Assembly (NCBI GenBank): GCA_031288305.1
Contig: JAITRP010000117.1
Location: 1-35,687 of the forward strand
Length of the DNA: 35,687 bases
Reading direction: 5' to 3'
From: Zoogloeaceae bacterium
GTDB lineage: Bacteria; Pseudomonadota; Gammaproteobacteria; Burkholderiales; Rhodocyclaceae
Position numbers and translations under genes: made by a program. The notes under the pieces were generated by a model, which saw only the letters and a list, made by a program, of their open reading frames with translations, was not told the DNA's origin and did not search any database. This document shows, piece by piece, positions 8,778-16,704 of the stretch; the stretch's first letter is position 1; every line of letters starts with the position of its first letter.

Positions 8778-10019
8778 ATGGCCACGAGTGCAAGCATTCG
8801 CTCCGGCGCGAAGCGCCCGGAAAGCAGGGATCGTGTTTTTGTCTGGGAAGGCAAGAACAAGGAAGGCAAACAGATGCGCGGCGAGATGCGCGCCATGACG
8901 GAAACCGTCGTGCAAAACAACCTGCGACGTCAAGGCATCCGCGTTTCCAAGATTACCCCGCAACGCTTCAAGCGGGGAAAATCCATCAGCGAGAAAGATC
9001 TCTCGCTCTTTACCCGGCAACTGGCCACCATGATGCGCGCCGGCGTGCCGCTGCTCCATGCGTTCGACATCGTCGGGCGCAGCCACGGCAATCCTTCGGT
9101 CGGCAAATTGCTGCTGGACATCAAGGCGGACGTGGAAACCGGCAATTCGCTCTCCGGCGCTTTCGGCAAGTTTCCGCTCTACTTCGATCAGTTGTACTGC
9201 AACCTGGTCGCCGCTGGCGAACAGGCGGGCATCCTGGACAGCATCCTGGAGCGTCTGGCGAGCTACAAGGAAAAGATGCTCTCCATCAAGAGCAAGATCA
9301 AATCCGCCCTGTTCTATCCCATCGCGGTGATTGCCGTGGCGGTCATCGTCACCACCATCATCATGGTGTTCGTCATTCCGGCCTTCAAGGGCATTTTCGA
9401 GAGCTTCGGTCAGGAATTGCCGATGCCCACGCAAGTTGTCATTGCCATGTCGGACTTCATCGTCGCCAACTGGTATTTCGTCCTGGGCATTCCTATCGGG
9501 AGCCTGTGGGCGTTCTTCTATACCTGGAAGCGCTCGACCGCCATGCAGATCGTCATGGATCGCTACCTGTTGCGCCTGCCGCTTTTTGGCGAATTGATTC
9601 GCAAATCCGTGCTTGCGCGCTGGCACCGCACCCTGGCCACCATGTTTTCCGCCGGCGTGCCGCTGGTCGAGTCGCTGGAATCCGTGGGCGCGGCGTCCGG
9701 GAACTACGTCTACAAAATGGCCACGAGCAATATCCGGGGCGATGTCAGCACGGGCGTGAGCCTGACTACCGCCGTACAGAACACCAACATTTTTCCCAAC
9801 ATGGCCGTCCAGATGATGGCGATTGGCGAGGAATCCGGTTCGCTGGACACCATGCTGGGCAAGGTGGCCGACTTCTACGAGGCGGAGGTCGACGATGCCG
9901 TGGCGGCGCTCTCCAGCCTGATGGAACCTATCATCATGGTGGTATTGGGCGTACTCATCGGCGGCATGGTGGTTGCCATGTACCTGCCCATCTTCAAAAT
10001 GGGCGCCATGGTTGGCTGA
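8778..10019 (+). CDS. pilC: Type IV pilus inner-membrane platform protein PilC
   Basis: This 413-residue GspF-family protein is the inner-membrane platform that couples PilB to pilin addition. It has the duplicated T2SSF domain: FTRQLATMMRAGVPLLHAFD (about 76-95) in the first copy and LATMFSAGVPLVESLE in the second, with ALFYPIAVIAVAVIVTTIIM and IIMVVLGVLIGGMVVAMYLP as membrane segments. A conserved GEESGSL turn follows the second copy. A good purine-rich ribosome binding site (AGGGGGAAG) precedes the ATG. Its stop overlaps the pilD start, indicating translational coupling. Confidence 0.97.
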   Translation: MATSASIRSGAKRPESRDRVFVWEGKNKEGKQMRGEMRAMTETVVQNNLRRQGIRVSKITPQRFKRGKSISEKDLSLFTRQLATMMRAGVPLLHAFDIVGRSHGNPSVGKLLLDIKADVETGNSLSGAFGKFPLYFDQLYCNLVAAGEQAGILDSILERLASYKEKMLSIKSKIKSALFYPIAVIAVAVIVTTIIMVFVIPAFKGIFESFGQELPMPTQVVIAMSDFIVANWYFVLGIPIGSLWAFFYTWKRSTAMQIVMDRYLLRLPLFGELIRKSVLARWHRTLATMFSAGVPLVESLESVGAASGNYVYKMATSNIRGDVSTGVSLTTAVQNTNIFPNMAVQMMAIGEESGSLDTMLGKVADFYEAEVDDAVAALSSLMEPIIMVVLGVLIGGMVVAMYLPIFKMGAMVG

Positions 10020-10876
10020 TGACTTCCTTCTTGCTGCGCGCCGATTTCTTTGGCGGAATGCTGGGCGTACTGGGATTGATGATCGGCAGTTTTCTGAATG
10101 TCGTCATTTATCGGCTCCCCAAGATGTTGGAGACCGCCTGGCGCGCACAATATGCGGAGATGCGCGGGGAGACGGGCGAGAGCGAGGACACGGTCACGGA
10201 GACCTTCAACCTCGCCACGCCCCGTTCCCGCTGTCCGCATTGCGGACATCCGATTTCCGTGCTGGAAAACATTCCCGTCCTGAGCTATCTCTGCCTGCGC
10301 GGGAAATGCCGCGTCTGTCGCGCGCCCATTTCCCCGCGCTATCCCCTGATCGAATTAGCCGCGGCTCTTCTGGGGCTGGCCGCCGCCTGGCGTTTCGGAC
10401 CCGGCGTACAGGCAATGGCGGCGGCATTGCTGCTGTGGACGCTGCTGGCGCTGGCCATGATCGATCTCGATACCCAACTCCTGCCCGACGCCATTACCTT
10501 GCCGCTCCTTTGGGGCGGTTTGCTGTTCAATCTTTCCGGTCAGTTTGTTCCGCTCTCGCAAGCCGTCATTGGCGCGATGGCCGGCTATCTGGCGCTGTGG
10601 TCGGTATATTGGCTGTTCAAACTCATCACCGGCAAGGAAGGCATGGGCTATGGCGATTTCAAGCTGCTCGCCGCGCTGGGCGCCTGGCTGGGCTGGATCA
10701 TGTTGCCGGTCATTGTGCTGATTTCCTCGCTGGTTGGCGCGATCGTGGGGATTGCCCTCATCCTTTTTGCCCGTCATGGCCGCCATGTTCCGATTCCTTT
10801 CGGCCCCTATCTCGCCGCCGCCGGCATGATCGCCCTTTTCTGGGGCGAGGGAATCAACCGCTTGTATCTGGGCTGA
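10019..10876 (+). CDS. pilD: Prepilin leader peptidase / N-methyltransferase PilD
   Basis: PilD cleaves the leader of type IV prepilins and methylates the new N-terminal residue. The 285-residue protein has the zinc-finger-like CPHC (about 72) and CRVC (about 97) pairs in its first cytoplasmic loop, followed by the A24 aspartyl-protease membrane domain. The two catalytic aspartates are in MIDLDTQLLPD (about 149) and GYGDFKLLAALGAW (about 211), where GYGD is the GxGD-type motif. Its ATG shares a base with the pilC stop (TGATG), so it is translationally coupled. The family is normally followed by coaE in betaproteobacteria; here a hairpin and an independent promoter follow instead. Confidence 0.97.
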   Translation: MTSFLLRADFFGGMLGVLGLMIGSFLNVVIYRLPKMLETAWRAQYAEMRGETGESEDTVTETFNLATPRSRCPHCGHPISVLENIPVLSYLCLRGKCRVCRAPISPRYPLIELAAALLGLAAAWRFGPGVQAMAAALLLWTLLALAMIDLDTQLLPDAITLPLLWGGLLFNLSGQFVPLSQAVIGAMAGYLALWSVYWLFKLITGKEGMGYGDFKLLAALGAWLGWIMLPVIVLISSLVGAIVGIALILFARHGRHVPIPFGPYLAAAGMIALFWGEGINRLYLG

Positions 10877-10906
10877 AAGGCGATGCCCACAAGGAGGCGT
10901 CAAAAA

Positions 10907-10938
10907 AACAGGGGGTTATTTTTTGGCGCCCCCCTGTT
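10907..10938. terminator. Hairpin after pilD, possible terminator
   Basis: AACAGGGGG at 10907-10915 pairs perfectly with CCCCCTGTT at 10930-10938 around a T-rich loop. No long T-run follows, so it may be a weak or factor-assisted terminator, or a boundary between pilBCD and the next promoter at 10949-10979. Confidence 0.5.
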
Positions 10939-10948
10939 GTAATATCTC

Positions 10949-10979
10949 TTGACCATTGCGGACTCCATGACGGTATAAT
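10949..10979 (+). promoter_or_regulatory. Sigma70-type promoter for the small secreted protein
   Basis: TTGACC at 10949-10954 and TATAAT at 10974-10979 are near-consensus -35 and -10 boxes, with a 19-base spacer, slightly longer than ideal. Transcription would start near 10986, giving a leader of about 105 bases before the ATG at 11092. The leader holds a small hairpin (AGAGGGTTCGCCTCT). Confidence 0.65.
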
Positions 10980-11091
10980 CACCGGCGCGCGTAAAAAGCG
11001 GAAAGAGGGTTCGCCTCTTCTGGAGACGACAACGGGTTATTGATGACTCCAGCGTCAACCCAGACGCCGGATTTGCTACGGAGGAAAGAAG

Positions 11092-11436
11092 ATGATGAAT
11101 AAGTACTGGAAACCTGTGCTGTGGATTGCCTTGCTGATGATGCTCACCAGTCTGCCCTTGCGGGCGCAGGAAGCATCCAAGGGAGACAGCGGCATTTTGT
11201 ACGGCACAATCGAGCAGGTGGGGGATAACAGCATCGTCATCAACCAGAAGGCCTACGGATTCACTCCGGATGCCACTGTCCGCCTTGGCGAAAAGGATCA
11301 CGTTTATTCCAAAAGTCTCCTGTCGCCGCAATGGGTGGGCAGACAGGTGATTTACCGCTATCGCGAACAGGGCGGCAAGCCGCTGCTGATCCATCTGTTC
11401 ATTCCCACGCGCAAGGCGCCGATAAGCGGAAGTTGA
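11092..11436 (+). CDS. Small secreted protein of unknown function (PilY2-like possibility)
   Basis: This 114-residue protein has a Sec signal peptide (MMNKYWKPVLWIALLMMLTSLPLRAQ). A short beta-rich body follows (GTIEQVGDNSIVINQKAYGF, then QVIYRYREQGGKPLLIHLFI). The tandem ATG at 11092/11095 has a strong GGAGGA ribosome binding site at 11080-11085. Size, secretion and the opening 'index of modification, then I-x-x-Q-x-Y' pattern resemble small PilY2-type proteins found in some pilus clusters, and it follows pilD, but this is only a resemblance. It has its own promoter and long leader, so it is probably expressed separately from pilBCD. It converges on galE with 31 bases between. Confidence 0.7.
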   Translation: MMNKYWKPVLWIALLMMLTSLPLRAQEASKGDSGILYGTIEQVGDNSIVINQKAYGFTPDATVRLGEKDHVYSKSLLSPQWVGRQVIYRYREQGGKPLLIHLFIPTRKAPISGS

Positions 11437-11467
11437 AGCGCGCCCGGCAGGGGTTGTGTGGCCCGCG

Positions 11468-12472
11468 TCATTCCGCCGTTGCTCGTTGCTGGAAGCGCCA
11501 GGCGCTCAGGCACATGTCTTCGAGGCCGCGCGTTGCCCGCCAGTGGAATTCGCGTTCTGCCTTGTCTGGGTTGGCATAGCATACGGCGACATCGCCAGGA
11601 CGCCGCGCCGTGATGCGGTAAGGCACGGGTTGGCCGCTGGCGGCGGCAAAGGCTTTTTGCATCTCCAGGACGCTGTAGCCCCGGCCTGTTCCCAGATTGA
11701 CGGCATGCCAGCCGGGGCGCGCTGCAAGCCAGTTCAGCGCCGCGACGTGACCTTCCGCCAGATCCATGACATGAATGTAGTCGCGTACTCCTGTGCCGTC
11801 CGGCGTGGGGTAATCGTTGCCAAATACCTGGAGTTCGGCCAGCTGTCCGCTGGCGACGCGGGCGATATAGGGCATGAGATTGTTGGGAATGCCAGCCGGG
11901 TTTTCGCCAATCAGTCCGCTCATATGCGCGCCAACCGGATTGAAATAGCGCAGGCAGGCAATCTTCCACCCGGAATCGGCGGCGCTCACATCGGCAAGCA
12001 TGTGCTCGATATGTAATTTGCAACGACCATAGGGGTTGGTCGCGCGCAGGGGATGCGCCTCATCGAGCGGCAGGTACTCCGGTTCGCCATATACCGTGGC
12101 GCTGCTGCTGAACACCAGCATCTTGCATGCCGCGGCGCGCATGGCTTCCAGCAGGCTTATCGTCCCCTGTACATTGTTGGCGTAATAGGCAATGGGATTT
12201 TGGGTCGATTCGCCCACTGCCTTCAAGCCCGCGAAATGCACCACGGCATGGATGCCGCAGGTTGTCAGCGCGTTTTGCAGACGGGCTGTATCGCGGACAT
12301 CCGCCTCGATGAATACCGGCGCTATGCCGCTGATGCGCGCGATGCGCGCGCCAACATCGGCGCCGCTGTTGGCCAGGTTGTCATAGAGCGTGACCACATG
12401 ACCGGCTGCCTGCAAGACTACTGCCGTATGACTGCCGATATAGCCCATGCCGCCCGTCAGAAGAACATTCAT
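11468..12472 (-). CDS. galE: UDP-glucose 4-epimerase
   Basis: GalE interconverts UDP-glucose and UDP-galactose for exopolysaccharide and LPS synthesis. This 334-residue short-chain dehydrogenase fold protein has the NAD-binding TGGMGYIGSH motif at residues 6-15, the catalytic YGRCK (Tyr-x-x-x-Lys) with the upstream SSSATVYG serine/threonine strand, and the DGTGVRDYIHVMDLAEGH motif characteristic of GalE. Length is normal. The start is 23 bases downstream, in its own reading direction, of an R1-type hairpin at 12495-12524, so its promoter must lie within or beyond repeat DNA. Confidence 0.96.
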   Translation of the reverse strand: MNVLLTGGMGYIGSHTAVVLQAAGHVVTLYDNLANSGADVGARIARISGIAPVFIEADVRDTARLQNALTTCGIHAVVHFAGLKAVGESTQNPIAYYANNVQGTISLLEAMRAAACKMLVFSSSATVYGEPEYLPLDEAHPLRATNPYGRCKLHIEHMLADVSAADSGWKIACLRYFNPVGAHMSGLIGENPAGIPNNLMPYIARVASGQLAELQVFGNDYPTPDGTGVRDYIHVMDLAEGHVAALNWLAARPGWHAVNLGTGRGYSVLEMQKAFAAASGQPVPYRITARRPGDVAVCYANPDKAEREFHWRATRGLEDMCLSAWRFQQRATAE

Positions 12473-12963
12473 GAAATTTGCCTTTTTTGGTGAGCGGCAA
12501 AAAGTAAAAACCCACTTTTTGCCGGTTTGTCTTGGGTTTGAAACCAGGCAAATCCTGGCTTCAAACCGTATAAAAAAACCAACGTGAAACCCATCCGGCC
12601 TGGCGGCCAGTCACGTTGAATCGACGCAATTTTGGCGTGACTGCCTGCCGGAAGCCCCCTGTCCCTTCCCCTTTGTGGGAGAGGATGGCGCAAAGCGCCG
12701 GGAGGGAGCGGCTCAAAAGAGCAAAGCCGCTGAACTGTGGCTTCCCCTGACCCCTCCCCCGCAAGGAGGAAGGGGGACAAAAGCGTTTGCCCTGTCTTCA
12801 GGCATTTTGAATTTCATACGGTTCATTCAGCATGACGGACTACCAGAGTTTCGTTGCTTGCCTCACAAAACTGGATGAAGGTCGCCATGATAAGCTATCC
12901 GCGAATCTCTGCCCCTGTCCTGTCACCTGATCTATACTTTCCTCCTTCTGTCCGGAGTTTGTG
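12473..12963. repeat. Repeat-filled divergent gap galE / DUF4124 gene
   Basis: From galE outward it holds an R1 hairpin (12495-12524: GGCAAAAAGT paired with ACTTTTTGCC). Next is the R1 submodule GGGTTTGAAACC...CTTCAAACC at 12534-12570, then R3 (12611-12846). About 115 bases of apparently unique DNA follow. A TATACT sequence at 12933-12938 could be the -10 box for the DUF4124-ntrBC operon, with no convincing -35 box. No gene is seen. Confidence 0.7.
12611..12846 (+). repeat. R3 repeat, copy 1 (uninterrupted, 'empty site')
   Basis: About 236 bases beginning TCACGTTGAATCGACGC and ending CATGACGGACTACCAG. They match 28489-28699 plus 28867-28895 with only scattered changes and a few short indels. 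In this copy TTTCAT (12812-12817) is followed directly by ACGGTTCATTCA; in the other copy a 167-bp R2 element sits at exactly that junction. The repeat has no open reading frame and contains a CCCCTCCCCCGCAAGGAGG-like inverted segment. Confidence 0.8.
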
Positions 12964-13449
12964 ATGATGATGCGTTTCTCTGTTGTGACGCTGTGTGCGG
13001 GTTTTCTGCTGGCGATGCCGGCCTGGGGACAGGTTTATCGCTGCACGGACGCGGAAGGACGTGTAACCATCACCAACGTCCTGATCGACAAAACCAACTG
13101 CAAACGAATGCAGATTGAAGCCGATACCGCCGTCCCGCCGCCGATTGACAGCACAAAGCGCCGTCCCGGCGCGGCCTCCGCGCCAACGCCGCCAGGCTTT
13201 CCCTCGGTGAGCGCGAATGAACAGAACGCGCGCAACGATACCCGGCGCGCTATCCTGAACCAGGAACTTGCCGACGAACAACAAAAGCTGGAAAGCGCAA
13301 GAAACCAACTGGCGACGCAGGAAAAAGTCCCGGCGGGGATGGAAGACGCCGAAAAGCGCGAAGCGCGTCTGCGTCCTTTCCGGGAAGCCATCGCCCGGCA
13401 TGAGCGCAATATCGAGGATCTGAACCGGGAAATCGGCAATCTGCGCTGA
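12964..13449 (+). CDS. DUF4124 domain periplasmic protein
   Basis: The protein has a Sec signal peptide (MMRFSVVTLCAGFLLAMPAWG). A short DUF4124 domain follows (QVYRCTDAEGRVTITN, about 23-40, with a cysteine pair at CTD and NCKRM). After a Pro-rich linker comes a charged coiled coil (NQELADEQQKLESARNQL to the C-terminus). Several ATG codons follow a GTG at 12961; I use 12964, six bases after GGAG at 12954-12957. The function of the family is unknown. A DUF4124 gene directly ahead of ntrB is a common betaproteobacterial arrangement, so it probably shares a transcript with ntrBC (20 bases apart). Confidence 0.88.
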   Translation: MMMRFSVVTLCAGFLLAMPAWGQVYRCTDAEGRVTITNVLIDKTNCKRMQIEADTAVPPPIDSTKRRPGAASAPTPPGFPSVSANEQNARNDTRRAILNQELADEQQKLESARNQLATQEKVPAGMEDAEKREARLRPFREAIARHERNIEDLNREIGNLR

Positions 13450-13469
13450 TTCGGGCACCCCCTTGCGGC

Positions 13470-14582
13470 ATGGCGACTCCACAAAAAGCCTTTCCTCCTT
13501 CCCTGGGTGGTCTGGATTATCTGGCCTCCGCCATTCTTTTGCTCGATGCCGGGCAACGGGTCTGTTATGCCAACAGCGCCGCCGAAAATCTGCTGGAAGC
13601 CACGGGACGCGCCCTGTTGCATCGTCCGCTGCATGAGGTGATGCGCTATACGGCAGCGCTCCAGCAAGCGCTGGACAACGCGCTGATCAATAACTGGAGC
13701 TATACCGGGCAAAACGTGGAAATCCGGCGCGGCAGGCCAGAGCGAGGCGAAACGCTGCATTTGAACTGCACGGTGACGCCCATGCAGTCGCCCGACGCGC
13801 CGGAAGTTTGCATGTTGATGGAATTGCAGCCCATCGACCAGCAATTGAAGGCCAACCGGGAAGAGCGCCTGATCGAGCAACAACAGGCCAGCCGGGAACT
13901 GATCCGCAACCTGGCGCACGAAATCAAGAATCCGCTGGGCGGCATACGCGGCGCGGCGCAATTGCTGGAACGCGAACTCAACAATCCAGCCTTGCGGGAG
14001 TATACTGATGTCATCGTGCAGGAAGCGGATCGCCTGCAGGATCTGATGCAACGCCTGCTCTCCCCGCACCGAGCCACCCTGCAAGCGCAGCGGATGAGTG
14101 TGCACGAGGCGCTGGAGCGAGTGGGCAGCCTGCTCAAACTGGAATTTCCATCTACCCTCTCCATCCTGCGAGATTATGACGCTAGTCTTCCAGAACTGAC
14201 CGCTGATCGTGAGCAACTGATCCAGGTCTTTCTCAATATTGCCCGCAATGCCGCGCAGGCGATGAACGGCAAGGGGGAAATCACCTTTCGCAGCCGATCG
14301 GCAAGGCAGGTTACGCTTGCCAAGCGGCGTTTCCGTCTGGCAATCGATGTCGCCATCATCGACGACGGGCCGGGCATTGCCGACGATTTCCGCGAACGCA
14401 TGTTCTACCCGCTGGTTTCCGGCCGTCCGAACGGCACGGGACTTGGCCTGACGCTGGCGCAAAGTTTCGTGCAGCAACATCAAGGTACAATTGAATGTGA
14501 AAGCCGCCCCGGGCGTACCGTATTCCTGGTTCGCCTGCCCTTGAACGCCTTTGAACCCGCGCCTACGGAAAGTCCGCAATGA
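13470..14582 (+). CDS. ntrB: Nitrogen regulation sensor histidine kinase NtrB (GlnL)
   Basis: NtrB phosphorylates or dephosphorylates NtrC in response to PII and nitrogen state. The 370-residue cytoplasmic protein has a PAS domain (about 10-125, AILLLDAGQRVCYANSAAEN). The HisKA dimerisation helix carries the phospho-acceptor H150 in LAHEIKNPLGGIRGAAQLL. The HATPase domain shows an N box (NIARNAAQAM), G1 (DDGPGI) and G2 (GTGLGLTLAQSF). No membrane segment is present, as expected. Its TGA overlaps the ntrC ATG (ATGA), so the pair is translationally coupled. glnA, often just upstream, is not in this window. Confidence 0.96.
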   Translation: MATPQKAFPPSLGGLDYLASAILLLDAGQRVCYANSAAENLLEATGRALLHRPLHEVMRYTAALQQALDNALINNWSYTGQNVEIRRGRPERGETLHLNCTVTPMQSPDAPEVCMLMELQPIDQQLKANREERLIEQQQASRELIRNLAHEIKNPLGGIRGAAQLLERELNNPALREYTDVIVQEADRLQDLMQRLLSPHRATLQAQRMSVHEALERVGSLLKLEFPSTLSILRDYDASLPELTADREQLIQVFLNIARNAAQAMNGKGEITFRSRSARQVTLAKRRFRLAIDVAIIDDGPGIADDFRERMFYPLVSGRPNGTGLGLTLAQSFVQQHQGTIECESRPGRTVFLVRLPLNAFEPAPTESPQ

Positions 14583-15970
14583 AACCAATCTGGATTATCG
14601 ACGATGACCGCTCCATCCGCTGGGTGCTGGAAAAGACCCTGGCGCGCGAAAACATTCCCCTTACCAGTTTTTCCTGCGCCGATGACGCCATTGCGGCGCT
14701 GGAAGCCGGAGATCAGCCGCAGGCGATGATTTCCGACATTCGCATGCCCGGCGCTTCCGGCCTGGAATTGCTAAAGCGCGTCAAGGCGCGCTATCCGCAA
14801 ACGCCGGTAATCGTCATGACAGCGTATTCCGACCTCGAATCCGCCGTCGCCGCTTTCCAGGGCGGGGCGTTTGAATATCTGCCCAAACCTTTTGACGTGG
14901 ATCAGGCGCTCGAACTGATACGGCGCGCCATCAACGAGAGCACGCGCCAATCCGGCATTACCGCGAACGTAGACCTGACGCCGGAAATCCTGGGACAGGC
15001 GCCCGCCATGCAGGAAGTTTTTCGCGCCATCGGGCGTCTTTCCCAATCGAATGCCACTGTACTGATCACCGGCGAGTCCGGTTCCGGCAAGGAACTGGTC
15101 GCCCGCGCCCTGCACCGCCACAGTTCGCGCCAGAACGCGCCTTTCGTCGCCATCAATACCGCCGCCATTCCGAAAGATCTGCTCGAATCGGAACTTTTCG
15201 GTCATGAACGCGGCGCGTTTACCGGCGCGCAGAACCAGCGGCGCGGACGCTTCGAACAGGCCGATGGCGGCGCCCTTTTTCTCGATGAAATCGGTGACAT
15301 GCCGCCAGAATTGCAGACGCGCCTGCTGCGCGTCCTTTCCGACGGTCATTTTTATCGTGTCGGCGGGCACGCGCCCATAAAGGCCAATGTGCGCATCATC
15401 GCCGCGACGCATCAAAATCTGGAAGCGCGCGTCAAGGAAGGGCTGTTTCGCGAAGACCTGTTTCACCGTCTCAATGTCATTCGTATCCGCCTTCCCGCCC
15501 TGCGCGAGCGGCGCGAGGACATTCCCCTGTTGGCGCGGCATTTCCTGCAAAAGAGCGCGCAGGAATTGGGAGGCGAGGCCAAGCGGCTCTCGGAGGCCGC
15601 CCTGAAATACCTGACCGGTCTGGAATTCTGCGGCAATGTGCGGCAACTGGAAAATCTCTGTCACTGGCTCACGGTCATGGCGCCAGGTCAGCAGGTGGAA
15701 ATCAACGACCTGCCGCCGGAACTGCGCGAAGCGCCCATTGATCGGGGGGTAGCCGCCGATTGGGAAAGCGCGCTGGCAAGGGAAGTCGATCACCAACTTT
15801 CCGCCGCCACGCCGGAACTGCATGAGAAATTGCTGCGCGCTTTCGAGCGCGTCCTGATCCTGCGCGCCCTGAACCATACCGGCGGTCGCCGCATCGAGGC
15901 CGCACAGTCTCTTGGCATAGGCCGCAATACCATCACGCGCAAGATTCAGGAACTTGCGCTGGACGCATGA
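14579..15970 (+). CDS. ntrC: Nitrogen regulation response regulator NtrC (sigma54 activator)
   Basis: NtrC activates sigma54-dependent nitrogen genes when phosphorylated. The receiver domain has the acidic pocket at D8-D10, phospho-acceptor D53 (MISDIRMPG) and K103 (YLPKPFD). The AAA+ domain has Walker A GESGSGKE (165-172), the sigma54-contacting GAFTGA loop (212-217) and Walker B GGALFLDEIGDM. The C-terminus ends in a Fis-type helix-turn-helix (GRRIEAAQSLGIGRNTITRK). Length (463 residues) is normal. The stop overlaps the birA start (ATGATGA), so birA and coaX may be read from the same transcript. Confidence 0.97.
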   Translation: MKPIWIIDDDRSIRWVLEKTLARENIPLTSFSCADDAIAALEAGDQPQAMISDIRMPGASGLELLKRVKARYPQTPVIVMTAYSDLESAVAAFQGGAFEYLPKPFDVDQALELIRRAINESTRQSGITANVDLTPEILGQAPAMQEVFRAIGRLSQSNATVLITGESGSGKELVARALHRHSSRQNAPFVAINTAAIPKDLLESELFGHERGAFTGAQNQRRGRFEQADGGALFLDEIGDMPPELQTRLLRVLSDGHFYRVGGHAPIKANVRIIAATHQNLEARVKEGLFREDLFHRLNVIRIRLPALRERREDIPLLARHFLQKSAQELGGEAKRLSEAALKYLTGLEFCGNVRQLENLCHWLTVMAPGQQVEINDLPPELREAPIDRGVAADWESALAREVDHQLSAATPELHEKLLRAFERVLILRALNHTGGRRIEAAQSLGIGRNTITRKIQELALDA

Positions 15971-16704
15971 TGACGCTGGACGCCCATCGCGTGGAATGGC
16001 GGGACGAATGCGCTTCCACCAATACCTTGTTGCGCGAACAGGCGGAAGCGGGCGCGCCTTCCGGCAAGGTGCTGGTCGCAAAGCGGCAAACGGCGGGGCG
16101 TGGACGCTGCGGGCGCGTCTGGCAGTCTTCGCCGGAGGGAAGTCTTACCTTTTCCGTGCTGTATACGGGAGGAAAAGGGGTGTTGTCCGGGTTGAGCCTT
16201 GCCGTGGGACTGGCGCTCTTGCGGGCATTGGAAAAACTGGGCGGGCGCGCGTTGCGCCTCAAGTGGCCCAATGATCTGCTGTGCCGGAAAAACGGGGGGG
16301 ACGCCAAGCTCGCGGGCGTGTTGATCGAACGCGCGGGAGATATGACCATCATCGGCATTGGTCTCAATCTCAAGGCGCCCGATCTGCCGGGGCAGGCCAC
16401 GGCGGGGCTGGAAGACTGCCTGGAAATGCCGGTGGAAAAACCCGCGCTGCTGGCGGCAATCGTTGGCGAACTGGACCTTATGTGGGCGGATTTTGGCGCG
16501 CGCGGTTTTGCGCCGCTGCGCGCCGACTGGCAGGCGCGTCATGTCTGGCAGGGAAAATCCGTGCGCCTTGTGGAAGAAGGACGTGTGCTGGCGGAAGGAA
16601 TCTGTCGCGGCGTGGCGGACAATGGCGCGTTGCTGCTTGCCGCTGCCGACGGCGAACGGGCTTTCTGGGCGGGCGATCTGAGCCTGCGCGCCGGAGACGC
16701 CTGA
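15967..16704 (+). CDS. birA: Biotin--[acetyl-CoA-carboxylase] ligase, without DNA-binding domain
   Basis: BirA attaches biotin to the BCCP subunit of acetyl-CoA carboxylase. The 245-residue protein has the ligase core only: the STNTLLREQ substrate segment (about 15-23), the GRGRCGRVWQSSPEGSLTFS adenylate loop, KWPNDLLCRK, and GIGLNLKAP. The E. coli-type N-terminal helix-turn-helix is absent, so it should not repress biotin genes. The C-terminal SH3-like segment (VRLVEEGRVLAEGICRGV) is present. The ATG overlaps the ntrC stop, and its own TGA shares a base with the coaX ATG. Confidence 0.95.
   Translation: MMTLDAHRVEWRDECASTNTLLREQAEAGAPSGKVLVAKRQTAGRGRCGRVWQSSPEGSLTFSVLYTGGKGVLSGLSLAVGLALLRALEKLGGRALRLKWPNDLLCRKNGGDAKLAGVLIERAGDMTIIGIGLNLKAPDLPGQATAGLEDCLEMPVEKPALLAAIVGELDLMWADFGARGFAPLRADWQARHVWQGKSVRLVEEGRVLAEGICRGVADNGALLLAAADGERAFWAGDLSLRAGDA

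Noticed and set aside
12810-12850. Target-site duplication around R2
   Set aside because: Comparison of the filled and empty R3 copies shows no duplicated bases at the junctions.
14771-16081. A 436-residue antisense frame across ntrC
   Set aside because: NtrC has all its motifs in the plus-strand frame; the antisense frame has no recognisable domain or ribosome binding site.
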